The notes: generated from the letters alone by a model not told the origin. Shown: positions 17,671 to 26,850, numbered from the stretch's first letter. The stretch: 64,000 nucleotides of DNA from Pseudomonadaceae bacterium SI-3 (GCA_004010935.1 CP026511.1:1984001-2048000); one strand, 5' to 3'. Translations and numbers: made by a program.

Positions 17671-19188
17671 TCAAAGCGACCTAGCTGCCAGCGGCTGGAT
17701 GGCCGGGCCGTGAATCACCTCACCGTCAGCCTGGAAGATCGAGCCGTGGCAGGGGCAGTCCCAGGTGCGGTCGGCATTGTTCCAGGTAACGCTGCAACCC
17801 ATGTGCGTGCAGGCCGCGGAGACACCGTGCAGCACGCCGGAATCGTCTCGCCAGACCGCGATTTGCTCGTCGCCGCGGGTAATCACGCCACCTTCGCCGG
17901 GGCCGATAGCGTCCAGCTCATCGACCTGTGACTGGCTCTCGCCGCTCAGGTTGAAGTCGTCCGGCGAGGGCCGCCTGGGGTCGTAAAGTGTCTTCCAAGG
18001 GCGCCGCCCGGTGATGATCTGGCGAGCGATACCAAGGCCGGCGGCGGTGCCGTTGCTGATGCCCCACGCATTGAAACCGGTGGCGACGAACAGCCCGGGC
18101 GCCTCCTCGGGATCGGCCTCGCCAACATAGGCCATGTGGTCGGCGGTGTCGTAGTCCTCGTTGCACCATTGCCATACCGCCTCGCCAACCGGCAGGTTGC
18201 TGCGCGCCCACTGTTCGAGATCGACGAAGCGCTGCGCCACGTCTCCGTCCTGCCCGGTGTTGAAGCGCGGGCCGAGTACGAGCATCAGCGGGCCTTGATC
18301 GTCGCGACCCATGCGAATCGAATGGGTCGGGTCTTCGGCGGCGATGAACATGCCCTCAAGGTGGGCTTCGTCCTGGGGGCGGAAGGCGATTGCCACATGG
18401 CAGCGTGGTTGGGTCGGGCTGATCAGGTCGATTGGCGTCTCTACCGGCATGTGCGTGGCGAGAATCACCTGGTCGGCGCTGACCGTGCCGCCATCGAAAC
18501 TCACCTGCCAGCGGTCGTTGCGCTCGAATTTCTGCGCGCGGGTTTGCTGATGGATCTGCCCCCCGCAAGCCTGTACCGCCGCCGCCAGGCCGACCAGGTA
18601 GCTGGCTGGGTTGAATTGCGCCTGGTCGGGAAACTCGAGCGCGCCCGTGGTCTCGAAGGGCAGCGGCGCGCGGTCGAGCACCCGCGCGGCAAAGCCCAGG
18701 CAGCGAGCCGCCTCAGCTTCACGCTCGATGGCCTCGCGGCCTTGCGCGGAACAGGCATAAGCGAAGGCGGACTGGCGCTGGTAATCGCAGTCGATTTGCA
18801 GGTCTTCGACCCAGTGGCGGATGCGGTTGACCGCTTCGCGGTTGACGTCGGCGTAGCACTGCGCCAGGTCCTGGCCGAAGGTATCAATCAGGTGTCGGTA
18901 AATGAGGGCATGCTGAGTGGTGACCTTGGCGGTCGAGCGTCCGGTGACCTGTCGGCCGATTTCGCGCGCTTCGAGTACCACGACCTTCTTGCCGGCTTCG
19001 CAGAGCGTCATGGCGGCGCTCAGCCCGACGATGCCGGCGCCAACCACCACAACGTCGCATTCGCTGTGGCCGGTCGCTGGCGGGAAGTCGCTACGGGGTG
19101 CACTGGCATTCCAGCAGCAGTCGGGTAGGGCGGATAGCGCGGGCATGGGTAGGGTCCTCATCGGCTGAGTCGCATGGTCTGTCGACAT
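17671..19188 (-). CDS. FAD-dependent oxidoreductase with C-terminal Rieske domain
   Basis: 505 residues. A DAO-type FAD fold begins with VVVVGAGIVGLSAA near residue 47 and an acidic VVVLEA strand end. A VATGFNAWGISNGTAAG segment near residue 380 closes the FAD site. The C-terminal 80 residues are a Rieske [2Fe-2S] domain (CTHMGC followed by DCPCHGS), so electrons can pass between flavin and iron-sulfur centre. Such FAD-Rieske proteins are common in Pseudomonas and of unproven substrate. The ATG at 19188 has AGGTG at good spacing; an ATG at 19215 is less well placed. It is a single gene flanked by gaps of about 400 bases. Confidence 0.88.
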   Translation of the reverse strand: MSTDHATQPMRTLPMPALSALPDCCWNASAPRSDFPPATGHSECDVVVVGAGIVGLSAAMTLCEAGKKVVVLEAREIGRQVTGRSTAKVTTQHALIYRHLIDTFGQDLAQCYADVNREAVNRIRHWVEDLQIDCDYQRQSAFAYACSAQGREAIEREAEAARCLGFAARVLDRAPLPFETTGALEFPDQAQFNPASYLVGLAAAVQACGGQIHQQTRAQKFERNDRWQVSFDGGTVSADQVILATHMPVETPIDLISPTQPRCHVAIAFRPQDEAHLEGMFIAAEDPTHSIRMGRDDQGPLMLVLGPRFNTGQDGDVAQRFVDLEQWARSNLPVGEAVWQWCNEDYDTADHMAYVGEADPEEAPGLFVATGFNAWGISNGTAAGLGIARQIITGRRPWKTLYDPRRPSPDDFNLSGESQSQVDELDAIGPGEGGVITRGDEQIAVWRDDSGVLHGVSAACTHMGCSVTWNNADRTWDCPCHGSIFQADGEVIHGPAIQPLAARSL

Positions 19189-19596
19189 CTCATCACCTGC
19201 CACAGCTAACGGCATGGCCGGAGGTTCACGAAACGTCGGGCACTAGGGAGTAGAGCGGTCCGGTTCGGGCTGGTTCCTGACCACCGGGCAGGACGCGCCA
19301 ATCGACACCCATCCGGCCTTACTCGCGTCGGTTAGTGCGAAAAACAACAAACGGAGCCCGCCGTACCCGTCACTTCCTCGCGCACGCAGACCGTCTTGTG
19401 TCGACCTGCCGCACCCGCCTACTGCATCGGCGCTATGACAGAGGCGTCAGGAAACTCCGATGTCGGCGCTGCTCTGAATCAGCAGTTCGCTGCTTCTGTT
19501 GCGTCGCAACAGAAGGTACCGATCAAGGCGGAACAATCAGCCTGGTGGCCGATCCGAACTAGCTATGAGCAAAATGAAAGCTGGGGAGGGCCAGCC
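19189..19596. other. Intergenic region with a perfect hairpin
   Basis: A 408-base gap between divergent genes. Small ORFs present lack ribosome sites. A perfect 10-bp inverted repeat with a 3-base loop (19493-19502 with 19506-19515) lies 82 bases before the endonuclease-family gene and is a candidate operator or leader stem. Confidence 0.5.
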
Positions 19597-20676
19597 ATGA
19601 CCGAGGGCATCCTGGTTGGGGTGACTGTGGTTTTCGTGGCGATCACTCTCATTCAATACTGGAGCCAGCCAAGCTGGTGGGTGCGCGGTTGGGATTTCCC
19701 CAAGTTGCAGGTGGGCGCGCTGTTGCTGGTACTGCTGCTGGTTCAGTTGCTACTGCTGGATTTTTCCAACCGCTGGAACCTGCTGCTGCCGCCCGCGACG
19801 CTGGGTTGCCTGGCCTACCAGTGGTGGTGGATACGGCCCTACACACCGCTGGTACGCTGCGAGGTCGACTGGGCCGACCCGAATGACGACGGCCCGCGGA
19901 TTCGTATCCTGTCCTCCAATGTCCTCACGCCTAACCGCCACGCTGATCGCCTGATCGCGCTGGTCAGGCGTTACCAACCGGATGTACTGGTAGCCCTCGA
20001 GACCGACCAGTGGTGGGACGAACAGCTGCACGTACTCAGCGACGACTACCCCTATTGCATCCGCTGTCCGTTGGACAACCTCTACGGCATGCACGTGTTT
20101 TCGCGGCTGCCGTTGGAGCATCAGCGGCTGAGCTTTCTGGTGCAGGACAATATTCCCTCGATGCATGCCCGGCTGCGGGTCAATGACGAGCTGGGCGTGC
20201 GCATGCACTTCTTGCACCCGGCGCCCCCGAGCCCGACGGAAAATGATGAGTCCACCGAGCGTGACGTCGAACTGCTGATCGTCGGGCGCAGCGTCAAGCA
20301 GACCGATGAACCGGTGATCGTCAGCGGTGACTTGAATGACGTCGCCTGGTCGCCGACCACGCGATTGTTCCGCAAGATCAGCGGCCTGCTCGATCCACGC
20401 ATCGGTCGCGGCATGTTCAACACCTTTCACGCGCAGTACCGCTTCCTACGCTGGCCACTGGATCACTTCTTTCACAGTGCCCACTTTCGCGTGGCACGCA
20501 TCGAGCGACTCGCGGATATCGGCTCGGATCACTTTCCCATGTTCATCGAACTGCAATACGACCGTCGCCACGCGAGCGAACAGCACAGTTTGGAGGCCGA
20601 TGCCGCTGATCGCGCCCGGATGCAGCAGAAGGTCGCGCAGGAGCCAGCCAGCAAAGATGATGTGCCGCGGCCTTGA
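19597..20676 (+). CDS. Membrane-anchored endonuclease/exonuclease/phosphatase family protein
   Basis: 359 residues. Two or three N-terminal hydrophobic helices (about 3-20, 40-58, 63-75) precede an EEP-fold domain. Catalytic signatures in order: ILSSNVL (Asn), VALETD (metal-binding Glu), a central FSRLPL strand, SGDLND (Asp/Asn pair), and GSDHFP (Asp-His). Proteins of this layout act on nucleic acids or phospholipids; the membrane anchor would place the domain at the periplasmic or cytoplasmic face, which is not decided here. The start at 19597 follows GGGGAGGG; the frame is open further upstream but has no ribosome site there. A short Glu/Asp-rich tail ends the protein. Confidence 0.85.
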   Translation: MTEGILVGVTVVFVAITLIQYWSQPSWWVRGWDFPKLQVGALLLVLLLVQLLLLDFSNRWNLLLPPATLGCLAYQWWWIRPYTPLVRCEVDWADPNDDGPRIRILSSNVLTPNRHADRLIALVRRYQPDVLVALETDQWWDEQLHVLSDDYPYCIRCPLDNLYGMHVFSRLPLEHQRLSFLVQDNIPSMHARLRVNDELGVRMHFLHPAPPSPTENDESTERDVELLIVGRSVKQTDEPVIVSGDLNDVAWSPTTRLFRKISGLLDPRIGRGMFNTFHAQYRFLRWPLDHFFHSAHFRVARIERLADIGSDHFPMFIELQYDRRHASEQHSLEADAADRARMQQKVAQEPASKDDVPRP

Positions 20677-20965
20677 GCTTACAACTCGGACCGTCAGTTG
20701 CGATTCGATGCCAAAAGGGGCGGCTCTAATGCCTGGCGTTAGGTCCGCGTTGGAAACTCTGCGCCAGAGGGAGTTGCTAAGCGGTTGCCGCAACGGGTCT
20801 CGGCCAGACCCATGCCACCCCGGCGCGGAGCAGACGCCCTTGTGACCGCCCGTCCCACAGAGGGAATGCCTCGAACGGCCGGCAGTCCTCTTTGTATCGG
20901 CCCACCCCGAGGCGCCGCAGAGCGCGACGCGTTGAGCTCGGGACCGCATACCTACAGGAGGCTGC
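20677..20965. other. Intergenic region, nothing recognised
   Basis: About 290 bases before the aldo/keto reductase gene. Only a small near-perfect palindrome (CTAATGCC/GGCGTTAG near 20727-20743) and the AGGAGG ribosome site of the next gene at 20956-20961 were seen. Confidence 0.45.
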
Positions 20966-22087
20966 ATGCAGCGTCGTATTTTTCTCTCGACCCTGGCGGC
21001 TGGCAGTGCGCTGGCGCTGACTACGCCGCACCTATTGGCGCAAACGAGCACCGCTCCGTCCACAAGCCGCTCTCCCGAGGCGCTGCCGCGCAACGAGGGC
21101 GAGCACCCACGCTATCGACCGCCACAGCGTTTCGGGCTCGGTGGCGCCATCGCCCTGGGCGATATGCGCCGGCAGATCACTGAAGAACAGGCTCGCGCCA
21201 TTCTCAAGGCTGCGTGGGAGCAAGGCATTCGCTATTACGACACGTCGCCCTGGTACGGGTTGGGGCTGAGCGAGCGGCGGGTCGGCCAGTTGCTCTATCC
21301 GCGCGACCGCGATGGCTACGTTTTGTCATCCAAGACTGGGCGGCTGCTTGAACCCGACCCCGGCTACGACCATCCTGGCTGGGAAGGCGTCGACAACTTC
21401 CGGCCAAAGTGGGATTTCTCCGCCTCCGCAACCCGCCGTTCTATCGAGGACAGCCTGCAGCGCCTGGGTGTCCCGCGCCTGGACATGGTGTTCATACACG
21501 ACCTGTCGCCTGATCACATGGGCGCGCAATGGCGCGAACATTTCGACGTCGCGCGCAAAGGCGCCATGCCAGAACTGGTGAAGATGCGCGAGGAGGGGCT
21601 GATCAAAGGTTGGGGGCTGGGCGTCAATACGCTCGAGCCGCTGCTCGACACGCTGGAGGTCTCCGATCCGGACATCAGCCTGTTGGCCACTCAGTACTCG
21701 CTGCTCAAACATGAAGATGCCCTTACGCGTGCGTTCCCGGCTTGTGAAAAGCGCAACGTCTCGCTGGTGCTCGGTGCGCCGCTCAATTCCGGTTATCTGG
21801 CCGGTGGCGAGTATTACAACTATGACCGCGGCGCGCCGGCCGATATAGCCGAAAAGCGCGAGCGCTTTCGGGCACTGGCTCGCGAGCATGGCGTCGATTT
21901 GCGCACGGCGGCCCTACAATTTTGCAACGCGCCGGATGTGGTTGCGGCGGTGATCCCCGGAGCAAGCAGCCCAGAACAGGTCCGTGAGAACGTGGCGTCG
22001 ATAGTCGATGCGCATGTGCCGGCTGCCTTCTGGGTGGCGGCCAAGAATCAGGGATTGCTGCATGCAGACGCGCCAACGCCGCGCTAA
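20966..22087 (+). CDS. Tat-exported aldo/keto reductase
   Basis: 373 residues. The N-terminus has a twin-arginine signal (RRIFLSTLAAGSALAL, cleavage expected near residue 26), so the folded enzyme is likely periplasmic. The rest is an aldo/keto reductase TIM barrel of the D-threo-aldose (fucose) dehydrogenase type: YYDTSPWYGLGLSE holds the catalytic Asp and Tyr, SSKTG the Lys and FIHDL the His, with an AAVIPGASSPEQV cofactor-binding end. Export of an NADP-dependent fold is unusual, and the cofactor supply in the periplasm is unclear. AGGAGG precedes the ATG by four bases. A phospholipase D gene follows 24 bases downstream. Confidence 0.88.
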   Translation: MQRRIFLSTLAAGSALALTTPHLLAQTSTAPSTSRSPEALPRNEGEHPRYRPPQRFGLGGAIALGDMRRQITEEQARAILKAAWEQGIRYYDTSPWYGLGLSERRVGQLLYPRDRDGYVLSSKTGRLLEPDPGYDHPGWEGVDNFRPKWDFSASATRRSIEDSLQRLGVPRLDMVFIHDLSPDHMGAQWREHFDVARKGAMPELVKMREEGLIKGWGLGVNTLEPLLDTLEVSDPDISLLATQYSLLKHEDALTRAFPACEKRNVSLVLGAPLNSGYLAGGEYYNYDRGAPADIAEKRERFRALAREHGVDLRTAALQFCNAPDVVAAVIPGASSPEQVRENVASIVDAHVPAAFWVAAKNQGLLHADAPTPR

Positions 22088-22111
22088 TCGACCTGTGCTC
22101 CGGGTGCTACT

Positions 22112-23680
22112 TTGACTTTCGCTGATGGCGGAACCGGCCGCGCGACTCGGCCGCGCGGAGTCGCACGAGTCACAGGCCACCGGTCCGCCTCGGCGCACCG
22201 ATCGCCGGGACGCGCCGAGGCACCTGTCTCTGACTTGAAATCGCGCATCGACTCGCTGGTCCAGGCCGCCACGCCTGGCCAGTCGGGGTTTCGTCTGTTG
22301 CTGTCCGGCCAGGATGCGTTCAATGCACGCGCCGAAGCCATCGCCCAGGCCACCGAGTCGCTCGATCTGCAGTACTACATTACCCACGACGGCATCAGCA
22401 CCCGCCTGCTACTGGGTGAACTGCTACAGGCGGCCAACCGCGGTGTGCGTATCCGGCTGTTGCTCGATGACTTCGCAAGCGATGCGCGCGACCACCGCAT
22501 TCTGCTCAGCGCTGCCCATCCCAACATCGAGATGAAAGTGTTCAATCCGCCTAACAAGGGGCGCAAACGAGCCACGACGCGGCCATTGGGTCGCCTGCTT
22601 GAGCTCCCTCATCAGCATCGGAGAATGCACAACAAGCTGCTGTTGGCTGATCGCAACCTGGTCGTCATGGGCGGGCGCAACCTCGGGGATGAATATTACG
22701 ACGCCGACCCTGAGCGCAATTTCGTCGACATCGACCTGCTCTGTATCGGCCCTGTGGCCAGTGATTTTTCTGCCAGTTTCGAGGCGTATTGGCAACATTC
22801 ACTGGCCGTGCCCATCGATCAAAGCCTACGTAAATCCATCAAGCGGTTCGGACGAAAGCACCAGCCCCGGCCCTTAGCGCAGGAAATTGACGATGCGTGT
22901 AACAAGGATCCAGACCAATGCGCGCTGCTGACTGCTTACCGTCGAACGCCACAGCTCGGCACATGGCTGGACCAGTTGGTATGGGCGACGGGCACAGCAC
23001 TGTGGGATCCGCCCGGTAAGCTTGCGACAGCCTCGGTGCCCGACGAAGGTCAGATGATGATCGCGCCGCTACTTCCCGTGGCACAAGGCGTACGCCGAGA
23101 GCTGATGTTGGTGTCCGCTTACTTCGTGCCTACCTGGGCAGGGCTGGCTTATTTAAGCGACTGCGCGGGTAGGGGCGTGTCGGTTCGGGTACTGACCAAT
23201 TCGCTCGAGGCGACGGACGTCCCGCTGGTACACGGCGGCTACCAGCCCTATCGCACAGCTCTGTTGAATGCGGGCGTGCGGCTGTTTGAAATGCGAAAAA
23301 AACCGGCGACGCACTCGCGCTACAGGCTCGCCGACACGCCGGTGAGTCTGCATAGCAAGGCGGCGGTATTCGACAATCGGCAGGTATTCATCGGCCCACT
23401 GAACCTGGACCCACGCTCGGTACTGTGGAATTCCGAGGTGGGCGTTCTGGTTGACAGCCCGACGTTGGCCAATGCTGTGCGCCAGCTGCTGGCCGAGGGG
23501 CAAACAGGAACCGTGAGCTACGAAGTCGAAGTCGACGGCAGTACCCGAAGCGCCGGGCTTGTCTGGAACTATGAAGATGACCAGGGCCGCGCGCTCAAAC
23601 ACAAACGTGAACCGGCCAATCCATGGCGACGTTTCAACGCCTGGTTGGCGCGCCTGTTGAGAGTTGAGCCATTTCTCTAG
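22112..23680 (+). CDS. Phospholipase D / cardiolipin synthase-like protein
   Basis: Two HKD motifs define the phospholipase D superfamily: HNKLLLADRNLVVMGGRN (His173) and HSKAAVFDNRQVFIGPLN (His414). With two motifs in one chain of up to 522 residues, it resembles YmdC/ClsC-type cardiolipin synthases, which join two phospholipids or transfer phosphatidyl groups. The N-terminus is uncertain: the frame opens with TTG at 22112, has an Arg/Ala-rich low-complexity stretch, and could instead start at an in-frame TTG at 22235. No transmembrane helix is obvious. It probably shares a transcript with the upstream reductase gene. Confidence 0.85.
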   Translation: MTFADGGTGRATRPRGVARVTGHRSASAHRSPGRAEAPVSDLKSRIDSLVQAATPGQSGFRLLLSGQDAFNARAEAIAQATESLDLQYYITHDGISTRLLLGELLQAANRGVRIRLLLDDFASDARDHRILLSAAHPNIEMKVFNPPNKGRKRATTRPLGRLLELPHQHRRMHNKLLLADRNLVVMGGRNLGDEYYDADPERNFVDIDLLCIGPVASDFSASFEAYWQHSLAVPIDQSLRKSIKRFGRKHQPRPLAQEIDDACNKDPDQCALLTAYRRTPQLGTWLDQLVWATGTALWDPPGKLATASVPDEGQMMIAPLLPVAQGVRRELMLVSAYFVPTWAGLAYLSDCAGRGVSVRVLTNSLEATDVPLVHGGYQPYRTALLNAGVRLFEMRKKPATHSRYRLADTPVSLHSKAAVFDNRQVFIGPLNLDPRSVLWNSEVGVLVDSPTLANAVRQLLAEGQTGTVSYEVEVDGSTRSAGLVWNYEDDQGRALKHKREPANPWRRFNAWLARLLRVEPFL

Positions 23681-24029
23681 TCCCTAACGCAGGCTGACCC
23701 AGGCACAGGCGCAACAGACGGGACACAGGCAGGGGATTCCTGTCGGCACTATCTGGACGGTGCCGGAGGACATACTTTCCGAGCCGTCGAGAGCGTCAAA
23801 GACCACCGCAGTTCAGTATTGGCCTTCACTGCGGCTTAGTGCTGTTCACCTCGTTTCGACCGGACTAGGGCCTTGACTGTCCGATATGGCGCACGCCAGC
23901 GAAGTTGTCACGTGCTTCGCTTAATCCCCAACATTACATTTCAGTAAGTTGGTGAGTGGCGGGCAACTATGGCCCGTGTTGTCGTGTCTACGCCACTACG
24001 GACGGCAATCGTTTAGTGGAGGCCATCAC
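23681..24029. other. Intergenic region, nothing recognised
   Basis: About 350 bases with no convincing ORF, terminator or RNA. It ends with GTGGAGG (24017-24022), the ribosome site of the cytochrome gene. Confidence 0.5.
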
Positions 24030-24575
24030 ATGCAAAAAGATAGAGGTGTTTTTCTAAAAGGCGTCTTGGGCGGCGCTGTATTAGCCGCGTTGTTAGGTTT
24101 GCTGCTGGTATTGTTCGTTGCTTATACCGGCGCTTACAACATAGCCGCTTCTCAGGATCATTCGCCCTTCGTTCGCTGGTTGTTCTCGACCACCATGCAA
24201 AACTCGGTGGCAGCGAGAGCAGATGAATTAGACGCGCCCACCGAGTTCTCCGAGACGCAAATTGCCGCCGGTGCAGAGCACTATAAGGCGATGTGTCAGC
24301 ACTGCCACGCTGGTCCAGGCGTGGAAAGAGCCGAGTGGGCACAGGGGCTGCTACCGCAACCGCCGCACCTGGTCGAGGAGGCCGCGCATTGGCAGCCGAA
24401 CGAGGTGTTCTGGCTCGTCAAGCATGGCGTTCGCATGTCGGCCATGCCGGCTTTCGGCGAAACGCACAAGGATGCCGAGCTCTGGGACATTGCCGCGTTC
24501 GTGAAGCAGCTACCCGGCATGACCGCCAGCGAGTACGCCGCGCTGGGTCAGCAAACCGGCACGCATAAGCACTAG
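24030..24575 (+). CDS. Membrane-anchored c-type cytochrome
   Basis: A 181-residue protein with an N-terminal hydrophobic anchor (about 10-33) and a single periplasmic cytochrome c domain. The heme site is CQHCH near residue 90 and the likely axial Met is in RMSAMPAFG near 136. Length and the DIAAFVKQLPGM helix near the C-terminus fit the cytochrome c5/cbb3-like class. The start at 24030 is chosen for GTGGAGG eight bases upstream. It is the first of three adjacent genes with a DUF305 protein and a lipoprotein, suggesting one envelope-located function, possibly in metal or redox stress. Confidence 0.88.
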   Translation: MQKDRGVFLKGVLGGAVLAALLGLLLVLFVAYTGAYNIAASQDHSPFVRWLFSTTMQNSVAARADELDAPTEFSETQIAAGAEHYKAMCQHCHAGPGVERAEWAQGLLPQPPHLVEEAAHWQPNEVFWLVKHGVRMSAMPAFGETHKDAELWDIAAFVKQLPGMTASEYAALGQQTGTHKH

Positions 24576-24585
24576 AAGGAAAAAC

Positions 24586-25044
24586 ATGATGCAGATGTCT
24601 TATTGGCGTTTCGCCGCGATGATCGCAACTTCCACGGTCGTGATGTTCGGCCTGATGTACCTAAATACTTACGCTTTCGAACATATTTTATGGAGCGAGA
24701 CCCGGGCGTGGATGGCGCTTTTGATGGGCGCAGTTATGGCCGTGATCATGCTGAGTTTTATGCTCAATATGTATAAGAAAAAACGGGTCAATATCGCTAT
24801 ATATATTGGCAGCCTCGTCGTATTTGCGTTGACGCTCTGGATAATTCGAAGTCAGGCCACGGTTGGTGATGCGGAATATATGAAGGCCATGATTCCCCAT
24901 CATTCGATTGCAATCATGACGAGCGAGCGCGCGCAGATTACCGACCCGCGAGTTCGCAAACTGGCAGATGAGATCATCGCGGCGCAGCGTCGCGAAATAG
25001 CGGAAATGAAATACCTGATCAACGAACTCGAGAGGGTCGACTGA
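24586..25044 (+). CDS. DUF305 membrane protein
   Basis: 152 residues with three predicted membrane helices (about 8-28, 38-60, 68-88), then a DUF305 segment (DAEYMKAMIPHHSIAIMTSE near 95-115) with the His-His pair typical of this ferritin-like four-helix family. DUF305 proteins are often found in copper-resistance or metal-stress settings; the biochemical role is unproven. AGAAGGA precedes two alternative ATGs (24586 and 24589). Its stop overlaps the start of the next gene by one base. Confidence 0.88.
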   Translation: MMQMSYWRFAAMIATSTVVMFGLMYLNTYAFEHILWSETRAWMALLMGAVMAVIMLSFMLNMYKKKRVNIAIYIGSLVVFALTLWIIRSQATVGDAEYMKAMIPHHSIAIMTSERAQITDPRVRKLADEIIAAQRREIAEMKYLINELERVD

Positions 25045-25589
25045 TGCGTCTTCATATGCACCGGAGCGGCCCGAGGTCGCTCGCCTTGAAATGGCTCACG
25101 CCGCTCGCCGCACTGCTGCTGACCGCCTGTGGCGACCCTGCGCCTGGGGAAGGTGTTAAAAAGCCGCTGATGAGCGGACCGACACCAGAGGTTGTCAGTG
25201 CGCGCGAAGCGGTGGGCACGCCTGACATTCCGACGATTGATCCGCAGACGCTCGATGCGGCCGAGATCGAGAAAGTGCTGGGCGCGGGGCCGCGTTGTCT
25301 CTTTGCCTACACAGCCGAAAGCGCACCCGTGGTTGCTCTTGAGGTCACTGGCGATAACGCTGGCCAGGGTGTGGTGAAAGTTCATGGTCGGCTGGTAAAA
25401 CTTGCGGCGCAGCGTGTAGAGGCCGGTGGGTTTGCTCTGAGCGCTGACGGCATGTCGGTCAAGATCCAGCCGGCAGACGCGGGTGACGAAGCCAGGCCAA
25501 CCGAACTGCGCGAGGCCGATATGCTATTCGAACTGGAACAGGGGCTACGGGTTGGCTACCGCGGCTGGTATCGCTGCACCACACCGTGA
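25044..25589 (+). CDS. Putative lipoprotein of unknown function
   Basis: 181 residues. A positively charged start and hydrophobic segment end in the lipobox LLTAC (Cys near residue 29), predicting an acylated outer- or inner-membrane protein. The mature part has no motif I recognise. Two cysteines (near residues 85 and 178) could form a disulfide. It is translationally coupled to the DUF305 gene (one-base overlap), so it likely belongs with the DUF305 protein and cytochrome c. Confidence 0.8.
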   Translation: MRLHMHRSGPRSLALKWLTPLAALLLTACGDPAPGEGVKKPLMSGPTPEVVSAREAVGTPDIPTIDPQTLDAAEIEKVLGAGPRCLFAYTAESAPVVALEVTGDNAGQGVVKVHGRLVKLAAQRVEAGGFALSADGMSVKIQPADAGDEARPTELREADMLFELEQGLRVGYRGWYRCTTP

Positions 25590-25673
25590 TTCCCACGTGA
25601 ATGCATCGATCCGCACCATAGCCATCCCATGAGCCCGCGTGTCCTTTGACCGATCCGTGCAGGAGACAATCGC

Positions 25674-26348
25674 ATGCTTCGCCACCTTGTGTTCGATGTA
25701 AACGAGACGTTGCTGAACGTCGCCGCGCTTGACCCGCTCTTCGAGCGCCTGTTCGGCGATGCCAGTGCCCGTGTCGAGTGGTTTCTGACCTTGGAAGAGG
25801 GCTGGATGACCGCGACCATTGTTGAACGCTTCCAACCCTTCGCCAAACTGGCCCAGGCGGCACTGGTCATGGTCGGGCAACGGCGGGGAATCGACGTCAG
25901 CGAAGCCCAGTGCGAGGAGCTGGTTGAAGGGATGAAGCGGCTGCCAGCGCACCCGGACGTACGGCCAGCGTTGGAACAGCTACGCGGCGCGGGGTTTCAT
26001 CTTGCCGCCTTGAGTAACGGAAGCCTACAGGCGCTGCGCCAACAGCTGGAGTCGGCGGGGCTGGGCGATAGCTTCGACGCGATCCTGTCGGTCGAGGAGA
26101 CGCAGCGCTACAAGCCGGCTCCGGAGCCATACCGCATGGTCGCCGAGCGCAACGGCATAGTGCAGGAACAGATGATGATGGTCGCGGCTCATGCCTGGGA
26201 TATCACTGGCGCGGCGGCGGCGGGCTGCCGCACCGCATTCATTGCGCGACCGGGCAAGGTGCTCAATCCGGCCGGTAGCCAGCCGGATATTCAGGGTAAC
26301 GATCTGCAGGACTTCGCCAGGCAATTGCTCGCCTGGCGTGAGCGGTAA
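25674..26348 (+). CDS. HAD-type II haloacid dehalogenase-like hydrolase
   Basis: 224 residues, normal for L-2-haloacid dehalogenase-type HAD enzymes. The nucleophile motif is FDVNETLLNV (Asp8), motif II is ALSNGS near residue 117, motif III KPAPEPY near 145, and motif IV (AAHAWDITGAAAAG) near 170. The DVNETL form of motif I marks a subgroup whose natural substrate is not clear, so dehalogenation is inferred. AGGAG lies ahead of the ATG. It is convergent with the formate dehydrogenase operon. Confidence 0.88.
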   Translation: MLRHLVFDVNETLLNVAALDPLFERLFGDASARVEWFLTLEEGWMTATIVERFQPFAKLAQAALVMVGQRRGIDVSEAQCEELVEGMKRLPAHPDVRPALEQLRGAGFHLAALSNGSLQALRQQLESAGLGDSFDAILSVEETQRYKPAPEPYRMVAERNGIVQEQMMMVAAHAWDITGAAAAGCRTAFIARPGKVLNPAGSQPDIQGNDLQDFARQLLAWRER

Positions 26349-26367
26349 CGGTCGAGACCGCTTCGCC

Positions 26368-26850
26368 TCATTGCTCCGTCTGCTTGCCGCTGAAGGCGGT
26401 GATCGGCTTTTCCGCCTCCTTGTCGAGACCGCTGGCGAAGGTCTTCAGACCTTCGATGATGGGCATCAACGCCGCCCACAGCTCGTCGTCATGCAGCATC
26501 TTGTAGGCGCCGGTTACACCCGGCGCTTCGTCGTGCTTGTCGTCCGGCTTGTAACGGCTGACCGCACCGAAAGCGGACTGGAAGGCAAACACAATCTTGT
26601 AGAACTGCGCCGGCTCGATGCGGGACAGCGCCATGCCGAGAATGGACAGGTTCTGTATGGCATTGAGCGAACCTTCCTTGCTCATGCCGTCCACCAGGAC
26701 TTTCAGCAGGCGGTCGTGCGACCCGGCCAGGTCGTTGGCAAAGCGCAGCACGCCGCGCTGGTGCAAGGTTTCTAGGAGGGTATCGAGCTCTTCCCTGGCA
26801 TCGGGACCAATCGGGGTAGGTTTGACGTCGTAGTTTAATCGTTCGGCCAT
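26368..26850 (-). CDS. DUF1641 protein, formate dehydrogenase partner
   Basis: 160 residues, mostly helical, with the DUF1641 core (LETLHQRGVLRFANDLAG near 25-42; MSKEGSLNAIQNLSILG near 56-72). DUF1641 genes regularly follow fdhF-like formate dehydrogenase genes; a role in assembly or as a small subunit is suspected but unproven. The ATG at 26850 overlaps the stop of the upstream fdhA by one base (TGATG) and has GGAGAG at good spacing, so it is preferred to an ATG at 26910 inside fdhA. Confidence 0.85.
   Translation of the reverse strand: MAERLNYDVKPTPIGPDAREELDTLLETLHQRGVLRFANDLAGSHDRLLKVLVDGMSKEGSLNAIQNLSILGMALSRIEPAQFYKIVFAFQSAFGAVSRYKPDDKHDEAPGVTGAYKMLHDDELWAALMPIIEGLKTFASGLDKEAEKPITAFSGKQTEQ

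Noticed and set aside
19335..19562. 75-codon ORF upstream of the EEP-family gene.
   Set aside because: No ribosome site, Arg/Cys-rich shadow-like composition, and it spans the hairpin.
22112..22234. N-terminal Arg/Ala-rich extension of the phospholipase D gene as a signal peptide.
   Set aside because: It has no hydrophobic core; it is more likely untranslated, though the start could not be fixed.
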